Assembly (NCBI GenBank): GCA_947589465.1
Contig: CANQAE010000001.1
Span: 1-64,000, forward strand
Source: an uncultured Clostridia bacterium
GTDB lineage: Bacteria > Bacillota > Clostridia > Christensenellales > Pumilibacteraceae
Length of the DNA stretch: 64,000 nucleotides
Reading direction: 5' to 3'
Position 1 is the stretch's first letter. The number at the start of each line of letters is the position of its first letter. The notes under the pieces were generated by a model. The model was given only the letters and a program-made list of their open reading frames with translations, searched no databases and was not told the origin of the DNA. Shown here one piece after another: positions 1-7,266 of the stretch. Made by a program: the position numbers and the translations under genes.

Positions 1-38
1 GGAGTTTCTTTGTCTACCTCATCGGTTAACCTCTTTTG

Positions 39-64
39 AACCCCGCCACTATGGCGGGGTTTTC
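39..64 (+). terminator. Hairpin with T-run at the left window edge
   Basis: A 7-bp GC stem (CCCCGCC at 41-47, GGCGGGG at 53-59) with a 5-nt loop is followed by TTTT on the plus strand. It probably ends a plus-strand transcript that lies mostly outside the window. I recognise nothing in bases 1-38. Confidence 0.55.
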
Positions 65-71
65 GTTGTAC

Positions 72-112
72 AAAAAAACCAAGCGTTTCCCTTTCGGTCG
101 CTTGGTTTTTTG
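72..112 (-). terminator. Bidirectional intrinsic terminator after smpB
   Basis: The arms AACCAAGCG (77-85) and CGCTTGGTT (99-107) form a 9-bp stem flanked by seven A on the left and six T on the right, so it can act on both strands. It lies 19 bp beyond the smpB stop and ends the rsmG-mnmE-smpB transcript. Confidence 0.85.
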
Positions 113-130
113 TTATAACCGTTTATTTTT

Positions 131-583
131 TCAGTATCTTTCTTTGACCTCACGATCGACGGCGCGTTTAATCTCTTTCTCCTTAATAGAGGCGCGCTTG
201 TCGAAAGTATGTTTGCCCTTCGCGAGCGCGATCTGGACCTTAACTTTGTTGTCGCTGAAATATATTTTAGTGGGAATAAGGGTATATCCTTTTTCCTTGA
301 CCTTGCCGGTCAGTTTGTTTATTTCGTATCTATGCAAGAGAAGTTTGCGCGGGCGCTTTTCGTCACGGTTAAAATAACTTCCTTTTTCGTAAGACGTAAC
401 AAAGCAGTTTTTGAGGAAGATCTCCCCCTTGTCAAGACTGCAATAACTGTCTTTGAGGTTGACTTTGCCGAGTTTGATCGACTTGACTTCGGAACCGACG
501 AGAACTATCCCCGCCTCGAAAGTTTCCTCTATAAAATAGTCGAAAAAGGCTTTTTTGTTTTGTTGTATCAATTTTTCGCTCAT
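131..583 (-). CDS. smpB: SsrA-binding protein SmpB
   Basis: SmpB binds tmRNA and delivers it to stalled ribosomes for trans-translation. The 150-residue product has the usual family length. It opens with the NKKAFFDYFIEETFEAGIVLVGSEVKS block typical of the family in short form (NKKAFFDYFI, then GIVLVGSEVKS), continues with HRYEINKL and ends in a basic, lysine/arginine-rich tail (KRAVDREVKERY) that would insert into the ribosomal decoding site. The start lies 2 bp after the mnmE stop, so it is probably translationally coupled as last gene of rsmG-mnmE-smpB. The tmRNA gene itself is not visible in the window. Identification is secure. Confidence 0.95.
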   Translation of the reverse strand: MSEKLIQQNKKAFFDYFIEETFEAGIVLVGSEVKSIKLGKVNLKDSYCSLDKGEIFLKNCFVTSYEKGSYFNRDEKRPRKLLLHRYEINKLTGKVKEKGYTLIPTKIYFSDNKVKVQIALAKGKHTFDKRASIKEKEIKRAVDREVKERY

Positions 584-585
584 TG

Positions 586-1845
586 TTATTTACCCACGCA
601 GAATGCGGAAAAGATCTCCGCTATAATTTCGTCGCTGCCGATAACGTTTGTAACCTTGCCGAGGCTATCGTACGCTTCCGTAAGGTCGATCGAAAAACAG
701 TCGGCTGTCTGTTTGTTGTTCAGCGCGCCAATTAATGTCCTCTTTGCGTTTGACAACGCTTCGTACTGCCTCAAATTATTGAGTTTAAGTCCGCTCGTAT
801 CGAAGTCGGTTCGCTCGTAAATGAGTTCTTTCAGTTCGGCGATCCCTTCACCCGTCAATGCGCTTACGGCGAAATTTTCGCCCCTTTTCTCATCACACTT
901 GTTGGAAACCGCGATGATGTTTTCTTGTCCGTCGTACTCGTCGCCCGCTACGCCTACGCCTATTATCAGATCCGCGCCTTTAAGTTCGGCAAGCGCTCTC
1001 TCGATTCCCTCGCTTTCTGTTTCGTCGCCGCCGTCGCGTATGCCCGCCGTGTCGGTGAGAACGAATTTACGACCCTTATAGACATATTCGCTTTCTATGA
1101 CGTCCCGCGTCGTCCCCGCGTTTTTGTTCACTATCGCGCGGTCATAACCGAGCAACGCATTGAATATGCTGCTCTTTCCTACGTTCGGCTTGCCCGAAAT
1201 GACTACCTTTATGCCGTTCTTTATCTTCATTCCGTCAGCGTAACTGTCGGTGAGAACGGTTATTTCGTCTATTATTTCCTTTATCTTGTCCTTGGCGTCG
1301 TCCACCGTCTGTTCCTCGACGTTTTCTTCGGGATAATCTATCGCCACTTCAACGGCGGCAATAACCTTTTTCAGTTCGTTTTGAATGTCCCTTATCGTGC
1401 TCGCAAGTTTTCCGTCCACACTGTTGTACGCGTTGACCGCTTGCTCTACCGTTTCGGAATTGATTAGGTCCAATATCCCTTCCGCTTCCGTAAGGTCTAT
1501 CTTCTTGTTTCGATATGCGCGGAGAGTGAACTCCCCCCTGTCCGCCGTAACAGCCCCCGAATTTATCAAAAACTTTATTATTTCGTTTACTATTACTTTC
1601 GAACCGTGACAGAAAATCTCGGCGCTTTTTTCACCCGTATAAGACTTCCCCTCATCATACAAGATAACTATGCATTTGTCAGTTACGGTGTCTGTTTTCG
1701 CGGTCGCAAAATATGCGGTTCGGCTTTGTTTTCCTACCCCGTTACATAATTTGCGCACATACTCGTGTGAATTTTCTCCGCTCATTCGTATCATCGCCAC
1801 CGCTCCGCCCGTCGGTGTGGACGCGGCAACTATCGTCTTACTCAT
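586..1845 (-). CDS. mnmE: tRNA uridine-5-carboxymethylaminomethyl(34) GTPase MnmE
   Basis: With MnmG, MnmE modifies the wobble uridine (cmnm5U34) of several tRNAs. The N-terminal formyl-THF-binding domain starts SKTIVAASTPTGGAVAMIRMSG. The family block FTLRAYRNKKIDLTEAEG follows near residues 106-123. The G domain has GKPNVGKS at about 218-225 and DTAG in switch II, and the C-terminus ends in the catalytic-cysteine motif CVGK. At 419 residues it is somewhat shorter than the usual ~450. Its ATG overlaps the rsmG stop by 4 bp (ATGA), so the two are coupled. The partner mnmG, often adjacent, is not in this window. Confidence 0.95.
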   Translation of the reverse strand: MSKTIVAASTPTGGAVAMIRMSGENSHEYVRKLCNGVGKQSRTAYFATAKTDTVTDKCIVILYDEGKSYTGEKSAEIFCHGSKVIVNEIIKFLINSGAVTADRGEFTLRAYRNKKIDLTEAEGILDLINSETVEQAVNAYNSVDGKLASTIRDIQNELKKVIAAVEVAIDYPEENVEEQTVDDAKDKIKEIIDEITVLTDSYADGMKIKNGIKVVISGKPNVGKSSIFNALLGYDRAIVNKNAGTTRDVIESEYVYKGRKFVLTDTAGIRDGGDETESEGIERALAELKGADLIIGVGVAGDEYDGQENIIAVSNKCDEKRGENFAVSALTGEGIAELKELIYERTDFDTSGLKLNNLRQYEALSNAKRTLIGALNNKQTADCFSIDLTEAYDSLGKVTNVIGSDEIIAEIFSAFCVGK

Positions 1846-2480
1846 AACGGTTTCTTCCTCGGTTTATTATTTCCGCGCGGATATTCGAGAGGGGTTTCCT
1901 TTTCCTTTCTTATCACTATGAGCCTACGCATTATATTTTCATCGAGTTGCCTATCCAAAACACTTTCGAGCCGTCCGCCTAAAATTTCTATCGCATTTTC
2001 GGCTTCTTTGATTTCTTTTTCCGTTTCCTTTGTCTTGTAGGCTATCATTATTCCGCCCGTCTTTACGAATGGAATACAATATTCCGAAAGCACATTGAGC
2101 GGCGCGACCGCTCGCGACAGCACCACTTCAAACTGTCTTTTTCTCGATAATTCTTCCACTCTCGTATGTTCAACGTTGATTCCTTTCAGTCCGAGCGTTT
2201 TTATTACCTCCTCCATAAAATTTACCTTTTTTGCCACGCTGTCGATCAAGTTCATGTTTACGTCGTTTCTCATTATTTTAATGGGTATTCCCGGAAATCC
2301 CGCTCCGCTCCCCACATCCAAAACAGTCGCTTTTTCCTTTATTAGATCCAACGGTAAAATACTATCCTTGAAATGAAGCAAGTCTACCTGTTCCCTCTCG
2401 GTTATGGTGGTAAGATTGAATTTCCCGTTCCACTCGACGAGCAATTCATAATACTTGTCAAACATCTCTCTTTTATCCAT
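1842..2480 (-). CDS. rsmG: 16S rRNA (guanine(527)-N7)-methyltransferase RsmG
   Basis: RsmG (GidB) methylates G527 of 16S rRNA using SAM. The 212-residue product has the SAM-binding glycine motif VLDVGSGAGFPGIPIKI and the family segments NLTTITE and LSRAVAPLNVL. An in-frame ATG lies 45 bp upstream, but homology starts at MDKREMFDKYYELL, and the promoter geometry places the transcription start on this ATG (2478-2480). No Shine-Dalgarno is visible, so the mRNA may be leaderless. First gene of the rsmG-mnmE-smpB operon. Confidence 0.93.
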   Translation of the reverse strand: MDKREMFDKYYELLVEWNGKFNLTTITEREQVDLLHFKDSILPLDLIKEKATVLDVGSGAGFPGIPIKIMRNDVNMNLIDSVAKKVNFMEEVIKTLGLKGINVEHTRVEELSRKRQFEVVLSRAVAPLNVLSEYCIPFVKTGGIMIAYKTKETEKEIKEAENAIEILGGRLESVLDRQLDENIMRRLIVIRKEKETPLEYPRGNNKPRKKPL

Positions 2481-2486
2481 AATAAA

Positions 2487-2516
2487 ATTATATAATTGAA
2501 GTGTCGTTTTTGTCAA
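2487..2516 (-). promoter_or_regulatory. Promoter of rsmG-mnmE-smpB
   Basis: On the minus strand TTGACA (2511-2516) and TATAAT (2487-2492) are separated by 18 bp. Only 6 nt separate the -10 box from the rsmG ATG, so the predicted start of transcription coincides with the start codon. Confidence 0.7.
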
Positions 2517-2853
2517 GCAACACATCCGAAAATTATACTTTTTCTTTTACTTTTTTGTCTTTATTTATATATATTATTTTAAGTAATGGGTAGAATAAGT
2601 TTAAGTAGTTTCTGTTTAATTGTAGAAAACATATTTTTTTTAATAAAAACGCATAAATCGGTAGAAAAAGCAAAGGAAAACGACAAAAAAATATAAAAAA
2701 TAAAAGTAAGCGGTTGTGGAAAAGGCAATGTAAAACCCCGTTTTCGAAGGGAGAAAACGGGGTTTATAAACTTTTTAGATAAGAAAAAATAGAATTTATC
2801 CACCAAAATGTCCACAAAAGTGGAATAGTTAAATTACTTTTTCACTGCGATTT
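2517..2853. other. AT-rich intergenic region with DnaA-box-like sequences
   Basis: This very AT-rich gap lies between rsmG and the upstream gene. It contains DnaA-box-like 9-mers: TGTGGAAAA at 2715-2723 (reverse complement TTTTCCACA), TTATCCACC at 2796-2804 and ATGTCCACA at 2808-2816, plus one strong hairpin. Short reading frames here are low-complexity and look non-coding. It could be part of a replication origin, but the boxes are imperfect. Confidence 0.35.
2732..2766 (-). terminator. Intrinsic terminator after the 360-residue protein gene
   Basis: A perfect 13-bp stem (2733-2745 with 2753-2765) encloses a 7-nt loop. On the minus strand it is followed by TTTT. It lies about 90 bp beyond the stop of the gene at 2854. 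Confidence 0.75.
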
Positions 2854-3936
2854 TTAATGGGTCAGTTTTTCCATTCCTTTGAGCATAAGGAGCGAAAGTT
2901 CGAATTTCGGGTCGTAAGTAAGTGAAAGTTCGAAACTTTTTTGAGCCTTTTCTATCTCCTTTTTTCCGAGAAAGGCAAGACCGAGATAGTACGCAATGTA
3001 ATTCTTCTTTTTTCGTACCGGCGACGAAAGAGCGTCCTGAGCCGAAATGATTATGTCGTCGAATATCTTGTCCCGTTCGCTTTCGTCTTTTGTGCCTGCA
3101 AGCGACACCTTTGCCGTCATATTGAGCAAATATATTTCCTCGTCATCGGGATAGACGTCGAGCATTTTTTCGGTACCTTTTACTGTGTATTCGAATTCGC
3201 CGAGAACGAGGCGGCGCTGATATTTTTCGAGTTCGCGACTGACGCCTTTTTCGTTCTTTTGATTTTTCCATTCGGTGTACTCGATAAACCAATCTATAAT
3301 TATGGGATCGACTCCGCCTATTACCATTTCCTTTGTATTGACGTATATAGTGTCGCTGTAATTGCTATCGAGAACGTTCTTGAAATTCTGTTCGGTAAGG
3401 ACGATATCTTTGAGTTTTACAAAGATCTTTTCGTCGTAAGGCGCACCCATTTCGACAATGAGAGGAAAGAAGATATACCACATTGCTTTAAGTTCATCTG
3501 TTACGCTGTTTAGAGTTAAAAGCCTGTAAACGAGTTCGTAAAGAGGATATTTTACGGGAGCCGAAGCGTCAAGATCGGAGAGCAGTCCCGCGTCCACACA
3601 CTTTTGCCATAAGTACCCGCCTGCGTCGAATTTTATCTTGTTTCCGTCGTAAACTCCCCCGCCGCGCACAAAACTTATCTTATCTTTTTCGAGCGAATCA
3701 AAGTATTCTTTTTGTTCGTTGTATTCGGGATGAAGCGAAGGCTCTATTAAATAGCAAACTTTGTTTTTTATGAGCAGTTCGTCGGGCTTTGTCATATCGT
3801 CGTTTTCGTACAAAAGACCGAAATTATAAGTCGAAAACATGAGATTTCTCTTTATTTCGGGCAACTCGTCGCTGCGATCGACTGCCGAATAACTGAGCGA
3901 TATTAAATATCTAAAACCGTTTATACGTTGTTCCAT
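2854..3936 (-). CDS. Uncharacterised protein with TPR-like C-terminus
   Basis: I do not recognise this 360-residue soluble protein. It has no signal peptide or membrane segment. The N-terminal two thirds mixes charged and aromatic stretches without a known motif. The last ~130 residues look helical and TPR-like, with the typical pattern YIAYYLGLAFLGKKEIEKAQ then FELSLTYDPKFELSLLMLKG. An earlier ATG exists, but the ATG at 3936 has a strong GGGAGGTT ribosome binding site 4 nt upstream, so I start there. Single-gene unit with its own terminator; a scaffold role is only a guess. Confidence 0.7.
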   Translation of the reverse strand: MEQRINGFRYLISLSYSAVDRSDELPEIKRNLMFSTYNFGLLYENDDMTKPDELLIKNKVCYLIEPSLHPEYNEQKEYFDSLEKDKISFVRGGGVYDGNKIKFDAGGYLWQKCVDAGLLSDLDASAPVKYPLYELVYRLLTLNSVTDELKAMWYIFFPLIVEMGAPYDEKIFVKLKDIVLTEQNFKNVLDSNYSDTIYVNTKEMVIGGVDPIIIDWFIEYTEWKNQKNEKGVSRELEKYQRRLVLGEFEYTVKGTEKMLDVYPDDEEIYLLNMTAKVSLAGTKDESERDKIFDDIIISAQDALSSPVRKKKNYIAYYLGLAFLGKKEIEKAQKSFELSLTYDPKFELSLLMLKGMEKLTH

Positions 3937-4093
3937 AACAACCTCCCGAAAAATTATATCGCAAAACCCTTTTGTTTGCAACAGATACAGACGTATTTTC
4001 GGACAACAAGCGAAATTTTATACTTATCGCAGAGAAAAATGCAATTTTCGAAAAACAAAATATTTATTCATTTTCACAATTGCCGAAAATCAC

Positions 4094-4122
4094 TTTACTT
4101 TTTTAGAGAAATGGTTTATACT
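4094..4122 (+). promoter_or_regulatory. Promoter of the two-component operon
   Basis: TTTACT (4094-4099) and TATACT (4117-4122) are 17 bp apart. An overlapping TATAAT at 4122-4127 could serve as alternative -10. A GGAGGAA ribosome binding site precedes the ATG at 4153. Confidence 0.5.
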
Positions 4123-4152
4123 ATAATAAGAAGTCACACATAGGAGGAATTT

Positions 4153-4812
4153 ATGGCACGAATTTTGATTGTAGACGATGAGGAAAATATCCGCAATGTT
4201 TTGCGCGAGTATGCCGAATTCGAAGGACATGTTGTTACCGAAGCCGTAGACGGTATGGATGCGGTAATGCACGTTCGCGAAAACGATTACGACATTATCC
4301 TTATGGACGTTATGATGCCCAAACTCGATGGTTTTTCCGCGGTTAAAGAAATCAAAAAGACCAAGGATATACCTGTTATTATGTTGTCCGCCCGCGTAGA
4401 AGAATACGACAAGTTGTTCGGCTTCGAAATAGGCGTAGACGACTATGTGACCAAGCCGTTCTCTCCCAAGGAGATTATGGCGCGTATATCGGTTATACTT
4501 CGCAGGGGCAAGCAACGCGGCAAATTCGTCGTTTCGGACGGGCTTGAAATCGACATGGCGGGAAGAAACGTTATCGTAGACGGAAAAAAGGTAGTAATGA
4601 CCCCGAAGGAGTACGAACTGCTTTTTTACCTCGTAAATAACGCCGGCATAGCCATTTCCCGCGAGAAATTGCTCAACGACGTATGGGGATATGATTTTTA
4701 CGGGGACGATCGCACGGTAGATACGCATATCAAAATGTTGAGAGCGTCGCTCGGACCTTATCGAAACAAGATAATTACGTTGCGAGGACTTGGCTACAAA
4801 ATTGAAATCTAA
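4153..4812 (+). CDS. OmpR/PhoB-family response regulator
   Basis: A DNA-binding regulator activated by phosphorylation from the kinase encoded next. The receiver domain (1-~115) has the acidic pair D8-D9, phospho-acceptor D52 in ILMDVMMPK, the switch S/T in MLSAR and K in DYVTKPF. The C-terminal winged helix (~125-219) has MTPKEYELLFYLVNN, the recognition-helix region RTVDTHIKMLRASLG and the final LRGLGYKI. Length 219 is typical. The target genes are unknown; WalR- or PhoP-like roles cannot be distinguished from the sequence. Confidence 0.92.
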   Translation: MARILIVDDEENIRNVLREYAEFEGHVVTEAVDGMDAVMHVRENDYDIILMDVMMPKLDGFSAVKEIKKTKDIPVIMLSARVEEYDKLFGFEIGVDDYVTKPFSPKEIMARISVILRRGKQRGKFVVSDGLEIDMAGRNVIVDGKKVVMTPKEYELLFYLVNNAGIAISREKLLNDVWGYDFYGDDRTVDTHIKMLRASLGPYRNKIITLRGLGYKIEI

Positions 4813-6322
4813 TAAACAAAAAAGGTTAGTGCCCCTCGCGGTAAAGACCTGGATGTATTTTGCCATAATGGCGGCAATAACTTTGCTGCTATTGTGGCTT
4901 TTTCAGTTTATTTATTTCGATCTCCTCTATTACGACAAACAAAGCGATCGCTTTAAGGAAATAAGCGACGACCTTTTCAGTCGCGATTACGGAGCGAATA
5001 CTTCGCCCGAACAGTGGGCAAAACTCGAAGAAGCGGCGCATAACCAAAATTTGAGCATCTATATTTTTACTTTCAAACTCGAAGAATTGAACGTCGCCGA
5101 GGATGGCAAGACTTCCTTTCCTTCGAACACATTGGTGTCCGTCTATACTCCTTACAGCAGTAGCGTTACGCTCGGCATTTCGCAACTTACTTGGGAAGAA
5201 AAGCGCACGAACAAATATCTCGGCGAACTGTATGCGGGTAGCGGCGAATCCTTTACTTTCATAGAAAGCAACGAGGACGACAATTCCCCCACCGACTATA
5301 TTCTTTGCGGCGGGCGACTTAAAGGCGATTACGGAAGCGACTCGTTGAGCAAGATCCAAAAATACTTCTGTCTTATCGGCACAATTTCCACAAGCAACTA
5401 CACGATAACCATTATGCAGAATATGTTGCTTGTCGCCACCGCCGTTATTTTGGCTATTTCCATAGTAATGGCGCTGCTCTTTTCGAGAATGTTGTCCAAC
5501 CCCATAAACAAACTTGCGGGAACGGCAAATCAACTTGCAAAGGGCGATTTTAACGTTAATTTCGAAAGCAAGTCGTGCGACGAGGTTCGCCAACTCGCCA
5601 ATTCGCTTAACTTCGCCAAGGAAGAATTACGCAAGACAGAGCAAATGCGGCGCGACTTTATCGCCAACGTGAGCCACGACCTGCGCACCCCTCTTACCAT
5701 GATTAAAGCCTATGCCGAAATGATCCGCGATCTGTCGGGCGGCAACGAGGAAAAACGCACCAAGCATTGCCAAATCATCATCGACGAATCGGATAGACTT
5801 TCGGGACTTGTGGGCGATATCCAAAAACTCAGCAAACTCCAATCGGGTACCGACGCCTTCGAATTCAAGACTTTCGATATGGGCGAACTTTGTCAAACGG
5901 TAATAAGCAGATTCGGGATAATGAGCGAAAAACAAGGCTTCGTCTTTGAATGTGAATGTGACCGACCCGCCTATTGCAAAGGCGATTATTCCAAACTCGA
6001 ACAGGTGCTGTATAACCTTATCGGTAACGCCGTCAATTACACGGGCGAAGATAAGCGCGTCATTGTGCGCTGTAAGGTCGCCGATTCCGTCCGCGTCGAA
6101 ATAAGCGACACGGGTAAAGGAATTGCCCCCGAAGAAATAGATTCGGTCTGGGAACGCTACTATCGCGCCAATCAAAAGAAACGCAACATAATAGGTTCGG
6201 GACTCGGCTTGAATATCGTCAAGATCATTCTGGAAGGGCATAAAGCCGCTTTCGGCGTAAACAGCGTCATAGATCAAGGTACGACTTTCTGGTTCGAACT
6301 CCCCAAAGCGGATAAAGAGTAG
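4790..6322 (+). CDS. Sensor histidine kinase with HAMP domain
   Basis: Membrane kinase partner of the preceding regulator. Transmembrane helices lie near residues 22-45 and 208-232 and flank an extracellular sensor domain of ~160 residues. HAMP follows (NPINKLAGTANQLAKGDFNV), then the H-box with H296 in FIANVSHDLRTPLTMIKAY, N-box NLIGNAVNYTG, G1 DTGKGIAPEE and G2 GSGLGLNIVKII. The start is uncertain: the frame opens with TTG at 4790, overlapping the regulator by 23 bp; TTG at 4802 or GTG at 4829 are alternatives. Signal and targets are unknown. Confidence 0.9.
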   Translation: MATKLKSNKQKRLVPLAVKTWMYFAIMAAITLLLLWLFQFIYFDLLYYDKQSDRFKEISDDLFSRDYGANTSPEQWAKLEEAAHNQNLSIYIFTFKLEELNVAEDGKTSFPSNTLVSVYTPYSSSVTLGISQLTWEEKRTNKYLGELYAGSGESFTFIESNEDDNSPTDYILCGGRLKGDYGSDSLSKIQKYFCLIGTISTSNYTITIMQNMLLVATAVILAISIVMALLFSRMLSNPINKLAGTANQLAKGDFNVNFESKSCDEVRQLANSLNFAKEELRKTEQMRRDFIANVSHDLRTPLTMIKAYAEMIRDLSGGNEEKRTKHCQIIIDESDRLSGLVGDIQKLSKLQSGTDAFEFKTFDMGELCQTVISRFGIMSEKQGFVFECECDRPAYCKGDYSKLEQVLYNLIGNAVNYTGEDKRVIVRCKVADSVRVEISDTGKGIAPEEIDSVWERYYRANQKKRNIIGSGLGLNIVKIILEGHKAAFGVNSVIDQGTTFWFELPKADKE

Positions 6323-6591
6323 TACTGATAATGCTTTTAAAAAGCATAAAAGACCTTTTTAAGGCTGAGTGGTGAACCGACCTTTATTCTTGCTCCGCCT
6401 TTTTGTATAAAGCGATGAAAAAGGGTAATAAAACGGAAAGAAAACGAAATAATAAAATTCAACCCCTTATAATCTTGCCTTCCCTTTATTTATAAAGAGG
6501 CAAAAGACGGCAATCATGCACATCGGAGCGCATCGCTCCATATACTGTAACAAAAAGAACATTCGAAAAATAAAAAATTGCCGCAAAATAC
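6323..6591. other. Intergenic region without recognised gene
   Basis: AT-rich gap between the kinase and the tRNA genes. It contains a small inverted repeat (ATGCTTTT/AAAAGCAT near 6331-6347) and a longer one with arms TTGCC and GGCAA near 6476-6504, neither with a clear U-run. I see no gene. Confidence 0.4.
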
Positions 6592-6620
6592 TTGATTTTT
6601 AATTTCGGGTGTGGTATACT
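6592..6620 (+). promoter_or_regulatory. Promoter of the tRNA-Pro pair
   Basis: TTGATT (6592-6597) and TATACT (6615-6620) are 17 bp apart. The predicted start near 6627 is about 10 nt before the first tRNA. Confidence 0.6.
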
Positions 6621-6636
6621 CAATTAGCAAAAACGC

Positions 6637-6713
6637 CGAGGTATAGCGCAGTTTGGTAGCGCGCTTGGTTCGGGACCAAGAGGCCGTGAGTTCGAATCTC
6701 GCTACCTCGACCA
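6637..6713 (+). tRNA. tRNA-Pro (anticodon CGG)
   Basis: A 77-nt cloverleaf with acceptor arms CGAGGTA and TACCTCG, D arm GCGC/GCGC, anticodon stem CTTGG/CCAAG around loop TTCGGGA (anticodon CGG), T loop TTCGAAT and an encoded 3' CCA. It reads proline codon CCG. Confidence 0.95.
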
Positions 6714-6746
6714 TAATATCTTTATTTGCGTCTACGTGACGCTTAT

Positions 6747-6823
6747 CGGGGTGTAGCGCAGTTTGGTAGCGCGCATGAATGGGGTTCATGAGGCCGGAAG
6801 TTCGAATCTTCTCACTCCGACCA
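6747..6823 (+). tRNA. tRNA-Pro (anticodon GGG)
   Basis: A 77-nt cloverleaf 33 bp after the first tRNA. Acceptor CGGGGTG/CACTCCG has one G-T pair, and the anticodon stem CATGA/TCATG encloses loop ATGGGGT (anticodon GGG). CCA is encoded. It reads CCC and CCU. D and T arms closely match the neighbour, suggesting origin by duplication. Confidence 0.95.
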
Positions 6824-6872
6824 AAAAGAAGTATGAAAATGATACAAAATATCGCTCTCATACTTCTTTTTC
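6823..6872 (+). terminator. Intrinsic terminator of the tRNA operon
   Basis: A 14-bp stem pairs AAAAAGAAGTATGA (6823-6836) with TCATACTTCTTTTT (6858-6871). It begins on the last base of the second tRNA and ends in a T-run. Confidence 0.85.
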
Positions 6873-7227
6873 TATTGCATGATTATGTGCGTTTCTTTGA
6901 AGTACATACTGCCGCCTTATTGCTTGTTTAGGGCGGTTTTTGAAGTCTTACCCTTGCGTTTTGCTTGATTATAGGTGGTTCTTTGTGATTCGTCGCCGCC
7001 GACTTTTGCGGGATTTAATGGAGTTTTTATTAGTCCCGCCTTCGCCGCCGTTTTGCATCTTCCCCGCTTGCTGTTTCTATATTTTCCTGTTTGCGAAACC
7101 GTAGCGGACAAATTATTTGTGAAGAAAATAGGCAAAATATAAAATCATAACTTATTACGTTTTGCCTCTTTCCACGTGCAACAAAAAGTTAATTCTATTT
7201 TTATAAGTTATGAAAACATAATTATAA
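6873..7227. other. Intergenic region, weak open frame only
   Basis: The plus strand shows a possible terminator (CCGCC 6912-6916, GGCGG 6932-6936, five T after). A 72-codon minus-strand frame (6917-7135) is basic and low-complexity and lacks a ribosome binding site; I do not accept it as a gene. Nothing else is recognised. Confidence 0.35.
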
Positions 7228-7266
7228 GATAAAAAGAAACCTGCGCTATGGCAGGGTTCTTTTTAT
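7228..7266 (-). terminator. Terminator at the end of the ferritin-like gene
   Basis: The stem pairs AAAGAA-CCTGC (7233-7244) with GCAGG-TTCTTT (7251-7262), with one mismatch, and is flanked by A- and T-runs on both sides. It overlaps the stop codon of the minus-strand gene. Confidence 0.7.

Noticed and set aside
1-130. tmRNA gene next to smpB
   Set aside because: No tmRNA 3' end or encoded CCA is visible; only two terminator hairpins are present.
2579-2815. 78-codon minus-strand open frame in the gap upstream of rsmG
   Set aside because: Phenylalanine/lysine-rich translation of AT-rich DNA through a terminator hairpin; no ribosome binding site.
6514-6861. 115-codon minus-strand open frame across the tRNA genes
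   Set aside because: It is the antisense of two tRNA-Pro genes; the translated ARFELTASWSRTKRATKL-type peptide is a known artefact of tRNA loci.
6917-7135. 72-codon minus-strand open frame (ends KGKTSKTALNKQ)
   Set aside because: Basic, low-complexity product, no ribosome binding site, no promoter; similarity to a real family is not evident.
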